A stretch of 27,261 nt of DNA from DATGZX01 sp035296965 (GTDB lineage Bacteria; Planctomycetota; Planctomycetia; Gemmatales; Gemmataceae), in contig DATGZX010000103.1 of assembly GCA_035296965.1 (NCBI GenBank), forward strand, positions 1 through 27,261, read 5' to 3'. How positions within the stretch are numbered: the stretch's first letter is position 1; each line of letters begins with the position of its first letter. The position numbers and the translations under genes were made by a program. Below are positions 8,394 to 17,126 of the stretch, piece after piece. The notes under the pieces were generated by a model. The model was not told where the DNA came from. It made no database searches and saw nothing but the letters and a program-made list of their open reading frames with translations.

Positions 8394-8508
8394 CGTAGAA
8401 CTCACTGGCGGGGCCGTGGGGTCGCACAGGTGGGATGGTGTTTATTGTCCCCGAGCCACCAGGCCATTGCAAGCAGAAGCGCACTAAATCTTATGCGTAG
8501 GAACCCAT

Positions 8509-11500
8509 TTACCGTTGCGGCGGTGCCGTTTCGCGGATCTGCGCGCCCTGCGCGTCGCTCAACACCAGCACGGCGAATCGGCCAATTGGCTGCGGCTCGG
8601 GCGTGCTGACGGTGGCGTAATCAAATCGGCCACGGAGGTCCGTGTAGCCGTCCTTGTGGAACTTCACCGTACCGTCCGCCAACCGAGCGTAGACCTTCAC
8701 GTAGACCTTGGGCAGCGCCTTGCCGGTCGTGGCCTCGGTGGCGCTAAGCTGGCCGTAGTTCTCCAGCATGCGCACATCCATGGCGTTGGCGTAGTAGGGA
8801 TGCGACACACTCTTGCCGGCGGCCGTCACTTCCACGAGCACATTCCGGCTCACCAGTTCGCGTGGCAACGGGATGGCCAGCTTGTTCTGGCCCGCCGGCA
8901 GCTTCACGGTCTGCGTGGCATTGGGCCGAATCGAAGCGAATGGTCCGCTGACCTCCTGCACGAACGGATTGCGGCTGAACAGCAGCTCCACGTCCATTAA
9001 GTAGTAATTGACCTGTACCGCATCGATATTCTGCCACTTGAGCAGTATTTGCCGGGCATCGAGCGTGAACCCGAAGCCGGGCTCGGTGGCCGCGAGCTGA
9101 CCCTGTCGCTGGCCGCGGTCGTCGGCATCAACCAGCTTGGGTCCTTTGCCCTCTGCCTCGTCGAGCTGATTGACCAGGGCTGCGAACGCATTCCGCCAAC
9201 GATCGACCGGATGCCCAACGTAACGAGCGGCAATCGTCCGGGCATGCTGGGGATCAGCGCTGAAGAAATCAAGGTAAGCCGCACAGTAGTCGTATTGCAG
9301 CCGGGTCGCCACCTGATCGGGGCGAACGTCGGCGAACCACGCCAGCGCCTCGTCGACGCGATCTTGCAGCAGGAGATAGTAGGTGACGGCCAATTTGTCG
9401 TCGTCGTTGAGCTGCGCGTGGTACGACAGCAGCTTCAGGAAGCGGTGATACTGCTCGTCGAGCTTGCCGTTCACGATCTGGCGGCGCTGACCCAGCGCAT
9501 GAGCACGGGCATTGACCAGCGGCTTGTACTCCAGGTGCTCGTACTGGTAGCGAGCGACGGGATCGACCGTCAGCAGAGTGGTGCGAATTGGGCCGGCGCA
9601 CTCGGCAACGATCGAGTCGGTATGCAGCAGGAATTGCTGGGCGGCAGCCGGGAGATTGTGATACAGGCCATACGACCAGAGCGTGGCGTTATAGGCGTGC
9701 CGGCCGCGGAGCAGTTGCACGATTGATTCGAAAAACGCCCGGTCTTTCATGCGGAAGGCGATCTTATCCAGGTCGAGCCGGAACACGTTCTCCTGCCCGA
9801 GCATGCTCAGCACTTCTTCGCCGGTGCCGTTCTGCGAGATGTAATCCCACGACGACGTATCGGGTTTGGAGAGTTTCTCGACCACATCGAACAGGGCGGG
9901 CTGGGCGGCCGCGATGAGCTGCTCGTTCTTCGCCACCTGCACCGGGAGCTGGGCAAACTTGCCGGCGAAGGGGAAGTAGAACAGGTAATCGAGGGCCTGC
10001 GTTCGATATGGTTCCAGATCGAGCAAGACCGTCTTGGTGAACTGACCTTTCGCCAGCGCGATGGCGCCGACGGGAAGCTGGATCAGCACGGAGAGTTTCT
10101 GCCGGGAGGAAGTCGGGTTGGTCACGACCACCTGGCAACCGTAGACGGTGTTGACGAGGAACTCGCCGGTGACGAACTGGTCGATGCGTTCGCCATTCTC
10201 TTCGCGGTAGCGCGAACCCTGGCGGAAGAAGTTCTGGCTAATGAGGATGGGCGTTTGGCCGCCGGCCGCCATGACCGGGCGGACTTCTTCGTGGAAGGCA
10301 ATTGCGGGCCCCGCGGGCGTCAGGGTCATCCTGCCGTCCTTGAAAACGACCTCGTGCTTGGGAGCTTCGAACGGCAGATCGAGCACTGCCAGCGCGCACA
10401 TCATTTCGGTGAAGTTGCGCGACGCCTCGGCCATATTTCGGGAGAGGAACGGGCTCTTGCCGTCGTGGCGGGCATAGTCGAGCCAGAACTGGCTGACCGG
10501 CACCAGCTCCGCCAGTTGCTGTTGGATGGGCAAATGGTAGTAGTTGTTCTCGGCCCATTCCATGGTGGGGTCGAGATGAGTATATAGCTGACGGATGGCG
10601 CTCTTTTCGCGGTCGTTCATGAATATAAGGCTGCCGATTGCCGTCTCGTGCATCTGCTTCCTCAGTTTCGCATCCTTATCCGCGCCGCGGCCATCGCGCG
10701 CCTTGGCACCGTCAAAATCCACAGCGCCCAGGGTGTCGCTGCGTGGTTTGCCGCCGAATTTTTGACCTGCTGCATTAGCGCCAAGGGGATTTGCGAAGGT
10801 GGGGGCATTAATGCCGCCCGCTCCTCCTCCTGGCTGGCCCATTCCTTTACCTTCCATTGCGCCTGGGCTCGTTGATTTATTTAAGATCCTATACGGGGCT
10901 GCGGTCGGGAGGGTGCCCTCGGTCTCAAGCGCCCTGCCTTTGACTGCCGTATCAAACAGGGTCAAGAAGCGCTCCATATTCGGCGGCTGCAGCCGCAGCA
11001 GGTCGTTCAGGTAATGGGCGGTCTTGTCCGGCTCGCCCTGCAACCGCTGGGAAAGAAGCACGCGCTCGACGGTGTTCAGCCGCCCGTACCACCAGGGCTG
11101 GAGATACTCACTGAGATCTTCCTCCAGCAGCCAGCGGTCCAGGAAGGTCTTGTCCTTCTTGTTAGCGAGGTACGGGCGGACGACGGCCTGGAAGAAAGCC
11201 GGGTCTTTCTTCGCCAGGAAGAAGTCCAGCTCATGGCAGGCGTACTTCGAATACTTGGCGCGTTTCTCTTCGGGCTTGAACGTCGGCCAGTTGAGCACGA
11301 AGGCGAACTCGGCCAGGTTCGCATCTCTCGATAGGGTGGCATACAAGCCGTAGACCTTGGCCAGGCTGTCGTAGGCCTCGAACCGGCTGCCCGCAACGTC
11401 GGCCAGCACAAATGGCTGTTTGGGTGTCAGCACGCTCACTTGCTTCTGCTGCGCGAAGTGGTCCTTGGGATCCAGCCCGCTAAGGAGTCGTAGATCGAGG

Positions 11501-14500
11501 AATTTGGCTGGCTCCTCGGGCAGTGTCATCGAACGGTAGGTCGTGCTAAGCGGATCGAGGGCCACGACGTGAATCATCGCATGCGGCGCAAGCGCCTTGC
11601 GCTCGATCTTGATCGTGCCGGCCTTGTCCGGAACCAGGTTGACGAGCACAGCGGAGGCGTCCGCCAGGAAATCGAGATCGGCAAAATCACCCTTAACCGC
11701 CAATCCGGATATTTCCTTTCCCCCCCTCCTCATGCCTGGCGCTTCGGAACGCGCGGGCATATTCTTCTCCATGAAGTCCTCGCCGCCTGCGGCTTGCTGC
11801 TCGCCGGTTTCGGTCGAACGCACCGCCCAGGGATTGAGTAACAGGGCCGGCCGTTCCAGCATGTTGCCCGGGTATTTCTTCTGACCCCGGCGGTCGAGAA
11901 CATAGCGATATTCGTCGCCAATATTTCGACCGGTCAGATAAATCGATTCGAGATGCGCGGGATAAGAGCCCGACAATTCAGCGTCGCGAACACTTGCGAG
12001 ATACTCGAACGGCGAAAAGGCAGGCTGGTAGCGCGTCGCGAAGACGTGGACGCGCGTGAAGGGCGACACGTCTTGTAACCGAATCGTTACGTCCTTGGCG
12101 TCGGCGCTGATCGAGGCAATCTGCACCGGCTTGAGGGCTGGCAGCTCCAGCTCGCGAAGTTTGCCCAGCACATAGTCGCCCAGCACCGGTCCGTCGACGA
12201 CGCGAATGCGGATGCGCTCGCCCGATTGCTTGAGCCAAAGGTCGTAGTCGCCGCCGGGCAGACCGCGCAGCTCCAGCATGCCGTCCTTGAGGCTGAGGGC
12301 ATCAAACATGTCCTTCTGGATCACGCCGCCAAGCACTTCGAAGATGGCCAGCTCACTGCGCACCGGCTTGTCCGACGTGCCGAGGTAGGGGAGCGCGATC
12401 GTGGTGCCGGCCTTGGCCTGGACCAGCTGACGGTAGGTGTGTTGATCCAGGGGCAGCCTCCAATTCTGGGCATTGCCCTCCGAGTCCGTTGCCAGCACGC
12501 TCACAATGTCGGTCAGTCCGCCAAGATGTACCCGGCCTTGCCGGTCGGTCTTGAGAGTTGTCTGTACCGGCTGCTGAAAATCGCGGTGCTGGAGGGCCAG
12601 CTGAACAGGCCGATCGGGCTTTGCCTCACCGGTTCGGCCCAGCAGCTCGATGACATAATCCGCGCCAAACTTGGCCAGGTGCATGGACCCCATGTTCTCC
12701 GTGGCGTCGATCTGATTCAGCGCGAACGTTTTCCCGGCGGCCAGGTCGACCGATTTGTTCTGGCTCAGGTCCTTGACCTTCGCCTGGAGGGCAATATGGA
12801 GCGTGGCGAGCCGGGCGGGCACGCGGAATTCATGAGTCGATTCGCGGTCCTCGAAGACCTTGAAATTCGGCACCTCGGTGGAAGTGGCGATGCCGGCCTG
12901 GTCGGTCGCCGTGATCCTCAGCTTCACTTCCTCGAGCAGCTTGATGGAGACCGGCTTGCCGTCGAGAAACAGTCCCGGACGAATGAGCAGCATGGCCACG
13001 CGCTGGGTCAACAGCGATTCGCGGTCGATGTAGATGCCGGCCTCCAGCTTGTAGTTCTCGGCCTGGTGCTGCAAGAAATCGAGACAGGCGAAGTCGCCGC
13101 GGCGCAGGATGATTGGCTTCCGGCCGGGGCTGGTGCTGAAGGGAAGAATGATCCTCCCCTCCTTGTCGGGTTGATACTCCAGTCCGCCGAACCAAACGGA
13201 GGCGTCCTTTACCAGATGATTGGCGTCATCGACCACGGTAATCACCTGTCCCGCCGTGCCGGTGGCGACCAACGGCCGGAGCCGGCCCTTGCGAATGAGC
13301 GCCCGGCTCCCCTTGCCGGCGCCGATGAAGTCGATCACGTAGACACCCGGCCGATTGAGCTGCGCGAACTCGAACGAACGGCGGACGCGCCGCAACGGCG
13401 GCTCGCCATAGGCGTGCGTCTGCTCGGTGTTTGCCACCAGCCCGTCCAGGTTGATGTCGCTGTTCACTTCTTGCTGGTGCGTGCGGTAGTAGTTGAACGT
13501 GTTGACCTCGAACACCTTGACCAGCAGGTTGGGCACGTTCTTGACGAAGAGGTCAAGAGTCACCGGTTCGCCTGCCGCAAAATCGGTCTTGTTCGTGGCG
13601 GCAAAGTCGATGTCGACGCGCTCCCTGAGCTGGCGGAACAATTCCGGCGGCAACTGCGAGGCCCATTGCTCGGCATCGCCCAGCCCGTTCTCGATCTTGA
13701 CCTCCGCGAAGAGATGGCGGAGATAAACATCGTTGATGTAGGGCTCGAATTCCTTGGGCGAATCGGCACCGAGCAGGAAGTGTTTGAGGTAGTCTCGGAC
13801 TACTGCCTCGTCGGCGCCGACGATGGGCAGCAGCGTTACGCTGGAGAAGTCCGCACCCAGGTCGGCGGGAAAACGGTGAGAGGCATCGCTTTCGAGCAGA
13901 GCCTTGGCCATGTACCGCTGGCGGCGCGGCAGTTGCAAATAAGCCAAAAAGCGCTCCTTGTCGTGGATCCCCTGGGCCCGGTCAAACGCCAGGCGATGGT
14001 AGAGGACGTGGGCCTTCAAGGCGTTGTGTACGGGAGCGAGCCGGCTCACAAATGCCTGGAGCCGGTCGAAATAGGCGCGGCTCTGCGCGACGTCGTGCCG
14101 CCAATCCGCATCGGCCCCCGGATGAAGCTTGCTAATCCAGGTGTTCAAGAAGGCAACCTGATTGAGTAGCTCTGGCCGTAGGCGTAACAATTCGCCGAGC
14201 TGCGCGAGCGTCAATTGCCGGTGAATGGTAAACGTCCCAAAGGGCTGGGGATGCTGCGCCTGCAGATCGCTCGCGATGAGCTGGGGGAGGTTCGCCAGGT
14301 CGGGTCGGGCCAGGCGCTGGAGTAGATTACGCCGCCTTTCCCAGTTAAGGTCCTCGCCAGCCAGCCAATCGAGGGCGGAGTCGGTGAAGTTGTCGAGATT
14401 TTGCCAGCGGGCGAACGAGTAGGCGCGCAGAGTGGAGCGAGCGATCAGCTTGGAATCGAGGGCCGTCGGCAGGTTGGGCGCCGCCCCGAGGACGGTTCGC

Positions 14501-14850
14501 TGCTGGTTGAACTGCAAGTTCAAATGGTTGCGCAGATAAGTGAGCGTCCGCTCGGGATTGCGCTCGTAGGTGAGCAGGGCATAGCGGGTCTGGATCTCGG
14601 TGAGCCGGGGAGTCTGGCCGAAGCGCTGCAGCCAGAGCCGGGTGAATTCTTCGACCTTCTCGAACTGCTCGGTGTTGAGGAAATGGAGACAGTGATAGTA
14701 GTAATAATCCTCGGTGCCGGGGATAAGCTGCCGCAAGCTTGCGGCCCGGTCCTTGGCGAGAGCGAAGTCCTCGACATAGCCCACTTCGCCAGCCCGCACC
14801 GTGGAGGCCAGGAGTATCGCCCAGGCTAACGAAAGCAGAGTGCGTTTCAT
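8509..14850 (-). CDS. Giant secreted protein with macroglobulin-like domains, function unknown
   Basis: 2113 residues with no interruptions. The start is supported by GAGGAAA 5 nt upstream and a signal peptide (MKRTLLSLAWAILLASTVRA, cleavage after residue 20). Residues 21-420 are alpha-helical and repeat-like. From about 425 a chain of beta-sandwich segments begins that resembles alpha-2-macroglobulin MG modules (FAAGEPVTLDLFVKNVPNLL, then PVQLALQHRDFQQPVQTTLK with TDRQGRVHLGGL). Two disordered linkers stand out: about 1010-1048 (Glu/Gly/Met-rich) and about 1328-1387 (Gly-rich, GMGQPGGGAGG). A helical region (AYDSLAKVYGLYATL onward) lies between them. The C-terminal part has the VVVTNPTSSRQKL beta segment, more helices and a final MG/CNA-like domain (KVYVKVYARLADGTVKF). 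There is no thioester CxEQ motif, no protease motif and no clear membrane anchor. First gene of the operon with the PPC and sulfatase-like genes. Confidence 0.85.
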   Translation of the reverse strand: MKRTLLSLAWAILLASTVRAGEVGYVEDFALAKDRAASLRQLIPGTEDYYYYHCLHFLNTEQFEKVEEFTRLWLQRFGQTPRLTEIQTRYALLTYERNPERTLTYLRNHLNLQFNQQRTVLGAAPNLPTALDSKLIARSTLRAYSFARWQNLDNFTDSALDWLAGEDLNWERRRNLLQRLARPDLANLPQLIASDLQAQHPQPFGTFTIHRQLTLAQLGELLRLRPELLNQVAFLNTWISKLHPGADADWRHDVAQSRAYFDRLQAFVSRLAPVHNALKAHVLYHRLAFDRAQGIHDKERFLAYLQLPRRQRYMAKALLESDASHRFPADLGADFSSVTLLPIVGADEAVVRDYLKHFLLGADSPKEFEPYINDVYLRHLFAEVKIENGLGDAEQWASQLPPELFRQLRERVDIDFAATNKTDFAAGEPVTLDLFVKNVPNLLVKVFEVNTFNYYRTHQQEVNSDINLDGLVANTEQTHAYGEPPLRRVRRSFEFAQLNRPGVYVIDFIGAGKGSRALIRKGRLRPLVATGTAGQVITVVDDANHLVKDASVWFGGLEYQPDKEGRIILPFSTSPGRKPIILRRGDFACLDFLQHQAENYKLEAGIYIDRESLLTQRVAMLLIRPGLFLDGKPVSIKLLEEVKLRITATDQAGIATSTEVPNFKVFEDRESTHEFRVPARLATLHIALQAKVKDLSQNKSVDLAAGKTFALNQIDATENMGSMHLAKFGADYVIELLGRTGEAKPDRPVQLALQHRDFQQPVQTTLKTDRQGRVHLGGLTDIVSVLATDSEGNAQNWRLPLDQHTYRQLVQAKAGTTIALPYLGTSDKPVRSELAIFEVLGGVIQKDMFDALSLKDGMLELRGLPGGDYDLWLKQSGERIRIRVVDGPVLGDYVLGKLRELELPALKPVQIASISADAKDVTIRLQDVSPFTRVHVFATRYQPAFSPFEYLASVRDAELSGSYPAHLESIYLTGRNIGDEYRYVLDRRGQKKYPGNMLERPALLLNPWAVRSTETGEQQAAGGEDFMEKNMPARSEAPGMRRGGKEISGLAVKGDFADLDFLADASAVLVNLVPDKAGTIKIERKALAPHAMIHVVALDPLSTTYRSMTLPEEPAKFLDLRLLSGLDPKDHFAQQKQVSVLTPKQPFVLADVAGSRFEAYDSLAKVYGLYATLSRDANLAEFAFVLNWPTFKPEEKRAKYSKYACHELDFFLAKKDPAFFQAVVRPYLANKKDKTFLDRWLLEEDLSEYLQPWWYGRLNTVERVLLSQRLQGEPDKTAHYLNDLLRLQPPNMERFLTLFDTAVKGRALETEGTLPTAAPYRILNKSTSPGAMEGKGMGQPGGGAGGINAPTFANPLGANAAGQKFGGKPRSDTLGAVDFDGAKARDGRGADKDAKLRKQMHETAIGSLIFMNDREKSAIRQLYTHLDPTMEWAENNYYHLPIQQQLAELVPVSQFWLDYARHDGKSPFLSRNMAEASRNFTEMMCALAVLDLPFEAPKHEVVFKDGRMTLTPAGPAIAFHEEVRPVMAAGGQTPILISQNFFRQGSRYREENGERIDQFVTGEFLVNTVYGCQVVVTNPTSSRQKLSVLIQLPVGAIALAKGQFTKTVLLDLEPYRTQALDYLFYFPFAGKFAQLPVQVAKNEQLIAAAQPALFDVVEKLSKPDTSSWDYISQNGTGEEVLSMLGQENVFRLDLDKIAFRMKDRAFFESIVQLLRGRHAYNATLWSYGLYHNLPAAAQQFLLHTDSIVAECAGPIRTTLLTVDPVARYQYEHLEYKPLVNARAHALGQRRQIVNGKLDEQYHRFLKLLSYHAQLNDDDKLAVTYYLLLQDRVDEALAWFADVRPDQVATRLQYDYCAAYLDFFSADPQHARTIAARYVGHPVDRWRNAFAALVNQLDEAEGKGPKLVDADDRGQRQGQLAATEPGFGFTLDARQILLKWQNIDAVQVNYYLMDVELLFSRNPFVQEVSGPFASIRPNATQTVKLPAGQNKLAIPLPRELVSRNVLVEVTAAGKSVSHPYYANAMDVRMLENYGQLSATEATTGKALPKVYVKVYARLADGTVKFHKDGYTDLRGRFDYATVSTPEPQPIGRFAVLVLSDAQGAQIRETAPPQR

Positions 14851-15014
14851 CGTATTTCCTCGACTCTTTCAGGGAACTTCGCCGACACGCCGCCAGGGAC
14901 GGACCCTTCGCGCACGTCATTATCCTGTTTGCCGCCGGTATCTGTTAGACGAGAAAGGAGGCGAAACGGTTTCGTTTAGCCAATTTTAGCTGATTTTGCC
15001 GGGTTGAGGGCGGA
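14851..15014. promoter_or_regulatory. Upstream region of the giant gene, with a small palindrome
   Basis: The operon promoter should lie here. No convincing -35/-10 pair was found. CGAAACGGTTTCG at 14962-14974 is a perfect 13-bp palindrome about 110 nt upstream of the start codon and could be an operator or simply chance. Confidence 0.3.
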
Positions 15015-15051
15015 CCGTAGGGTGCGTCAAGCGTACTCGCGCCGACGCACC
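15015..15051. repeat. Left arm of a 37-bp perfect inverted repeat
   Basis: Begins CCGTAGGGTGCGTCAAGC and ends CGCCGACGCACC. It is identical, in inverted orientation, to 15172-15208 over all 37 bp, with 120 bp between the arms. Each arm is also an internal hairpin (GGTGCGTC with GACGCACC). Confidence 0.85.
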
Positions 15052-15171
15052 CTGCCAGGCAACGAGCACCGCTCCCTCGTGCCCCTTCACGATGCACCCT
15101 CAACTACTCGAAGACGCTCGTCTTGTTGTCGCCATGGATTGGTACCGACGCGATAGCGCCGTCCTCGGAAT

Positions 15172-15208
15172 GGTGCGTCGGCGCGAGTACGCTTGACGCA
15201 CCCTACGG
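15172..15208. repeat. Right arm of a 37-bp perfect inverted repeat
   Basis: The exact reverse complement of 15015-15051. It ends one base before the TAG stop of the zinc-ribbon membrane protein, so it could serve as a 3' stem-loop for that transcript. The 120 bp between the arms (15052-15171) hold no recognisable gene. Confidence 0.85.
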
Positions 15209-15209
15209 A

Positions 15210-15830
15210 CTATTTCTTTATGCCGGCAGCAAGCACACCAAAGCCGATGATAACAGCATAGAATGCGCAACCGACGAGAAATAAAATCGAGCCAATAATT
15301 CCACAAATGCGACCGGCATTGGTGGTTTGTTCGCCTTCGCGATCCATGCGACCAGCGCGCATTTCGCGCAGGTCGTTATTGCCCATCACCCATGCCATCG
15401 GTCCGAATACGGGCGGAAAGCAGAAAAGGCTTATAATTCCAAACGTGAGTATCATGCCGCCTCGATGCGGAGCCAAGTCTCTTCTGCGCCGGCGCCGCCT
15501 CGGTCGGAGTTCGTCGTCTTCTTCGGAATCATCTGGAATTGGCCTGTCCTCGAACTCGTCCCCTTCGTCTGGATCTGCGGTCCTTGACCGACCTTGCTCC
15601 TCCGCTTCCCCTGCCGCTTCGATAGGGAGCGACTCGGCGGCTAGCCCATGCGAGCGTTTCTCGATCGGGGCCTTCGTTTGATCCACCTCGGATGCCAAGG
15701 GCAATTCCTCCTCGCTCAATCTCGCCGTGAACACGCCTTGGCAGGCTGGACACCGAACCTTTTTCTCCAAAAGGTCTTCCGGGACGCGTAAGCGCCGATC
15801 GCATGAAGGACAGCCGACGATAATGGACAT
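15210..15830 (-). CDS. MJ0042-type zinc-ribbon membrane protein
   Basis: 206 residues from the ATG at 15830. The 14 residues encoded further upstream are unlike protein sequence, while MSIIVGCPSC is the classic start of this family. The N-terminal zinc ribbon is Cys7-x2-Cys10 ... Cys27-x2-Cys30 (GCPSCDRRLRVPED, VRCPACQGVF). A strongly acidic disordered linker (about 75-115) follows, then an Arg patch (RPRRRRRRRD) next to the membrane, then two membrane segments (GMILTFGIISLFCFPPVFG and ICGIIGSILFLVGCAFY) with an NNDLREMRAGRMD loop. The membrane pair resembles DUF4190-type hairpins. Many planctomycete proteins share this layout; the role is unknown. The stop abuts an inverted repeat arm. Confidence 0.85.
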   Translation of the reverse strand: MSIIVGCPSCDRRLRVPEDLLEKKVRCPACQGVFTARLSEEELPLASEVDQTKAPIEKRSHGLAAESLPIEAAGEAEEQGRSRTADPDEGDEFEDRPIPDDSEEDDELRPRRRRRRRDLAPHRGGMILTFGIISLFCFPPVFGPMAWVMGNNDLREMRAGRMDREGEQTTNAGRICGIIGSILFLVGCAFYAVIIGFGVLAAGIKK

Positions 15831-15967
15831 ACCAAACTCACTCACGATTACCGAGACGCTTGCCCGATACACTTGATCGGAACAGCGGCACTCGTAAAAG
15901 GCCCTTCATTCTTGATTCGAAAACTTCTAACCGTTGTTTGGATACGGAGTGCAAGATCAATCGACAA

Positions 15968-16270
15968 TTACACCCGGTCGATACTTTCCATATCTTCGTA
16001 TTCTCGAATAAGTTCGCCCATAATGCCAGCCCGTCGCGCCAGTCGGAAGACGTTCGCGGAGGCTCCTGCCACGAGCAGCCGCAAAGATCGATCGCGATGC
16101 GCCGCGGCCAACCCTTGGCACCGACCCTTGATTGCTGTGAGAGTGCCCACGAACACAAAGCTTGCCTTGGGCACCCAGTCCCGGCGACGTGATCGACGCC
16201 CAATGAAATGGGTAGCGCGTTGGCGCCCCGCTTGGGCAGCGATAGAATCGAGAATCGATGTGAACGGTCA
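15968..16270 (-). pseudogene. Possible relic of a STAS-domain protein
   Basis: The minus-strand frame ending at a TAA (15968-15970) reads ASFVFVGTLTAIKGRCQGL, LRLLVAGASANVFRLARRAG and IMGELIREYEDMESI. This resembles the second half of a STAS/anti-sigma-antagonist domain: helix after the phospho-site, LxLxGxSxxVxRL, a hydrophobic helix, then a terminal acidic EDxES. The first half of the domain and a start codon are not recognisable; upstream the frame becomes Arg-rich and runs into a TGA. It lies between the zinc-ribbon gene and the nuclease-like gene. It is probably a decayed fragment, but chance similarity in this 68-residue stretch is possible. Confidence 0.35.
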
Positions 16271-16280
16271 ACATAATGCC

Positions 16281-16961
16281 ATGACTATCGAACAAGCAGT
16301 GGAACAAGCCGCCCAGCGTTACCGCGAGGAAGGATACGAGGTGATCGTCCATCCCCAAGGCGATCAAGTTCCGGCGTTCGCCGCAGGGTTCGAACTGGAC
16401 ATTGTCGCAACCAGGCACAACGAAGGCGTTATCGTTAAAGTGAAGCCAGGGCAGTACACAGCTGCCGAAAGCACCCAGCTCACGCGTCTGGCAGCCATCA
16501 CCAACAAACAACCAGGCTGGCGATTCGATCTCGTCGTCGAAGCGGATAACCCTTTTGAATCGCTCATCAGGGAAGCGGAAGAACCCTCCATCGACGACAT
16601 CCGAGCAGGCCTCGATGAAGCCCAGAGGCTCGCAGACCTCGGCTCCGACCATGCTGCCTTTTTAGTCGTGTGGACAGCTTTGGAAGCGACGATGCGAAGA
16701 GTTAGCCGTCTTGCGGGCTTGGGGGGCAGACGCGGAACTTCGCCCCGCGTGCTAATCAGGGAACTCTATTCGTCTGGCTACATGGCTCCAGAAGACTTCC
16801 AGCGCATCGAGGATGCAGCCAGGGTGCGAGTCGAGGTCGTGCACGGCTTCAAGCCACCACGGTTCGATCCACAGATGGTCCGGTATTTGATCGAATTGAC
16901 AGATCGTCTGCTTGCCGAAGAACCGAAGATCCCGTTGGGGGCAGGGTCCAAAGGCGATTAG
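16281..16961 (+). CDS. AHJR-like restriction-endonuclease-fold plus HEPN-like two-domain protein
   Basis: 226 residues. The frame is open 136 codons further upstream, but only from the ATG at 16281 does it look coding (MTIEQAVEQAAQRYREEGYEV). Residues 1-90 resemble the PD-(D/E)xK fold of AHJR-like nucleases: YREEGYEVIVHPQGDQVPAF, then LDIVATRHNEGVIVKVK with Asp40. The canonical E-x-K is K53-V-K55, so the catalytic Glu is absent. Residues about 110-210 are helical and HEPN-like: LADLGSDHAAFLVVWTALEA and ARVRVEVVHGF, which contains an Rx4H match (Arg183, His188). Such proteins can be conflict-system effectors or RNA-binding partners. No partner gene is adjacent. Function is inferred from motifs only. 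Confidence 0.7.
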   Translation: MTIEQAVEQAAQRYREEGYEVIVHPQGDQVPAFAAGFELDIVATRHNEGVIVKVKPGQYTAAESTQLTRLAAITNKQPGWRFDLVVEADNPFESLIREAEEPSIDDIRAGLDEAQRLADLGSDHAAFLVVWTALEATMRRVSRLAGLGGRRGTSPRVLIRELYSSGYMAPEDFQRIEDAARVRVEVVHGFKPPRFDPQMVRYLIELTDRLLAEEPKIPLGAGSKGD

Positions 16962-17126
16962 CAAATCTCGGAAGCACAGGGGATGAAGGCCGTGCAGAAG
17001 GGATTTGACTTGATGAAAATACCTGCGGTGATCCTTGAGCGCGACCAGTCGCTCGACCTGCCTCATGAGATCGTTTTGTCCCCTGTGGATTTCTTGCCTA
17101 AGCTCGCGGCAATGATCCAACACCAT
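16752..17126 (-). CDS. Doubtful antisense ORF overlapping the nuclease-like gene
   Basis: 124 residues from an ATG at 17126 with GGAG 6 nt upstream. The first 55 residues form a plausible charged helix (CRELRQEIHRGQNDLMRQVE, then LVALKDHRRYFHQVKSLLHG). The rest is antisense to the 3' 210 bp of the nuclease/HEPN gene and looks less natural. I do not recognise the family. It may be a real small gene, the remnant of one, or a shadow. Confidence 0.22.
   Translation of the reverse strand: MVLDHCRELRQEIHRGQNDLMRQVERLVALKDHRRYFHQVKSLLHGLHPLCFRDLLIAFGPCPQRDLRFFGKQTICQFDQIPDHLWIEPWWLEAVHDLDSHPGCILDALEVFWSHVARRIEFPD

Noticed and set aside
12226..14169. 647-codon plus-strand ORF inside the giant gene
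   Set aside because: It is antisense to an uninterrupted 2113-residue gene with signal peptide and ribosome site; its translation has no signal, domain or family look and reflects high G+C codon shadowing.
8509..14850. Giant protein as a true thioester alpha-2-macroglobulin or YfaS homologue
   Set aside because: No CxEQ thioester motif and no TED-like domain; only MG-like beta segments are visible.
15873..16280. 136-codon N-terminal extension of the nuclease/HEPN protein
   Set aside because: The extension is Ser/Arg-rich without domain character, and the family start MTIEQAVEQA at 16281 gives a natural length.
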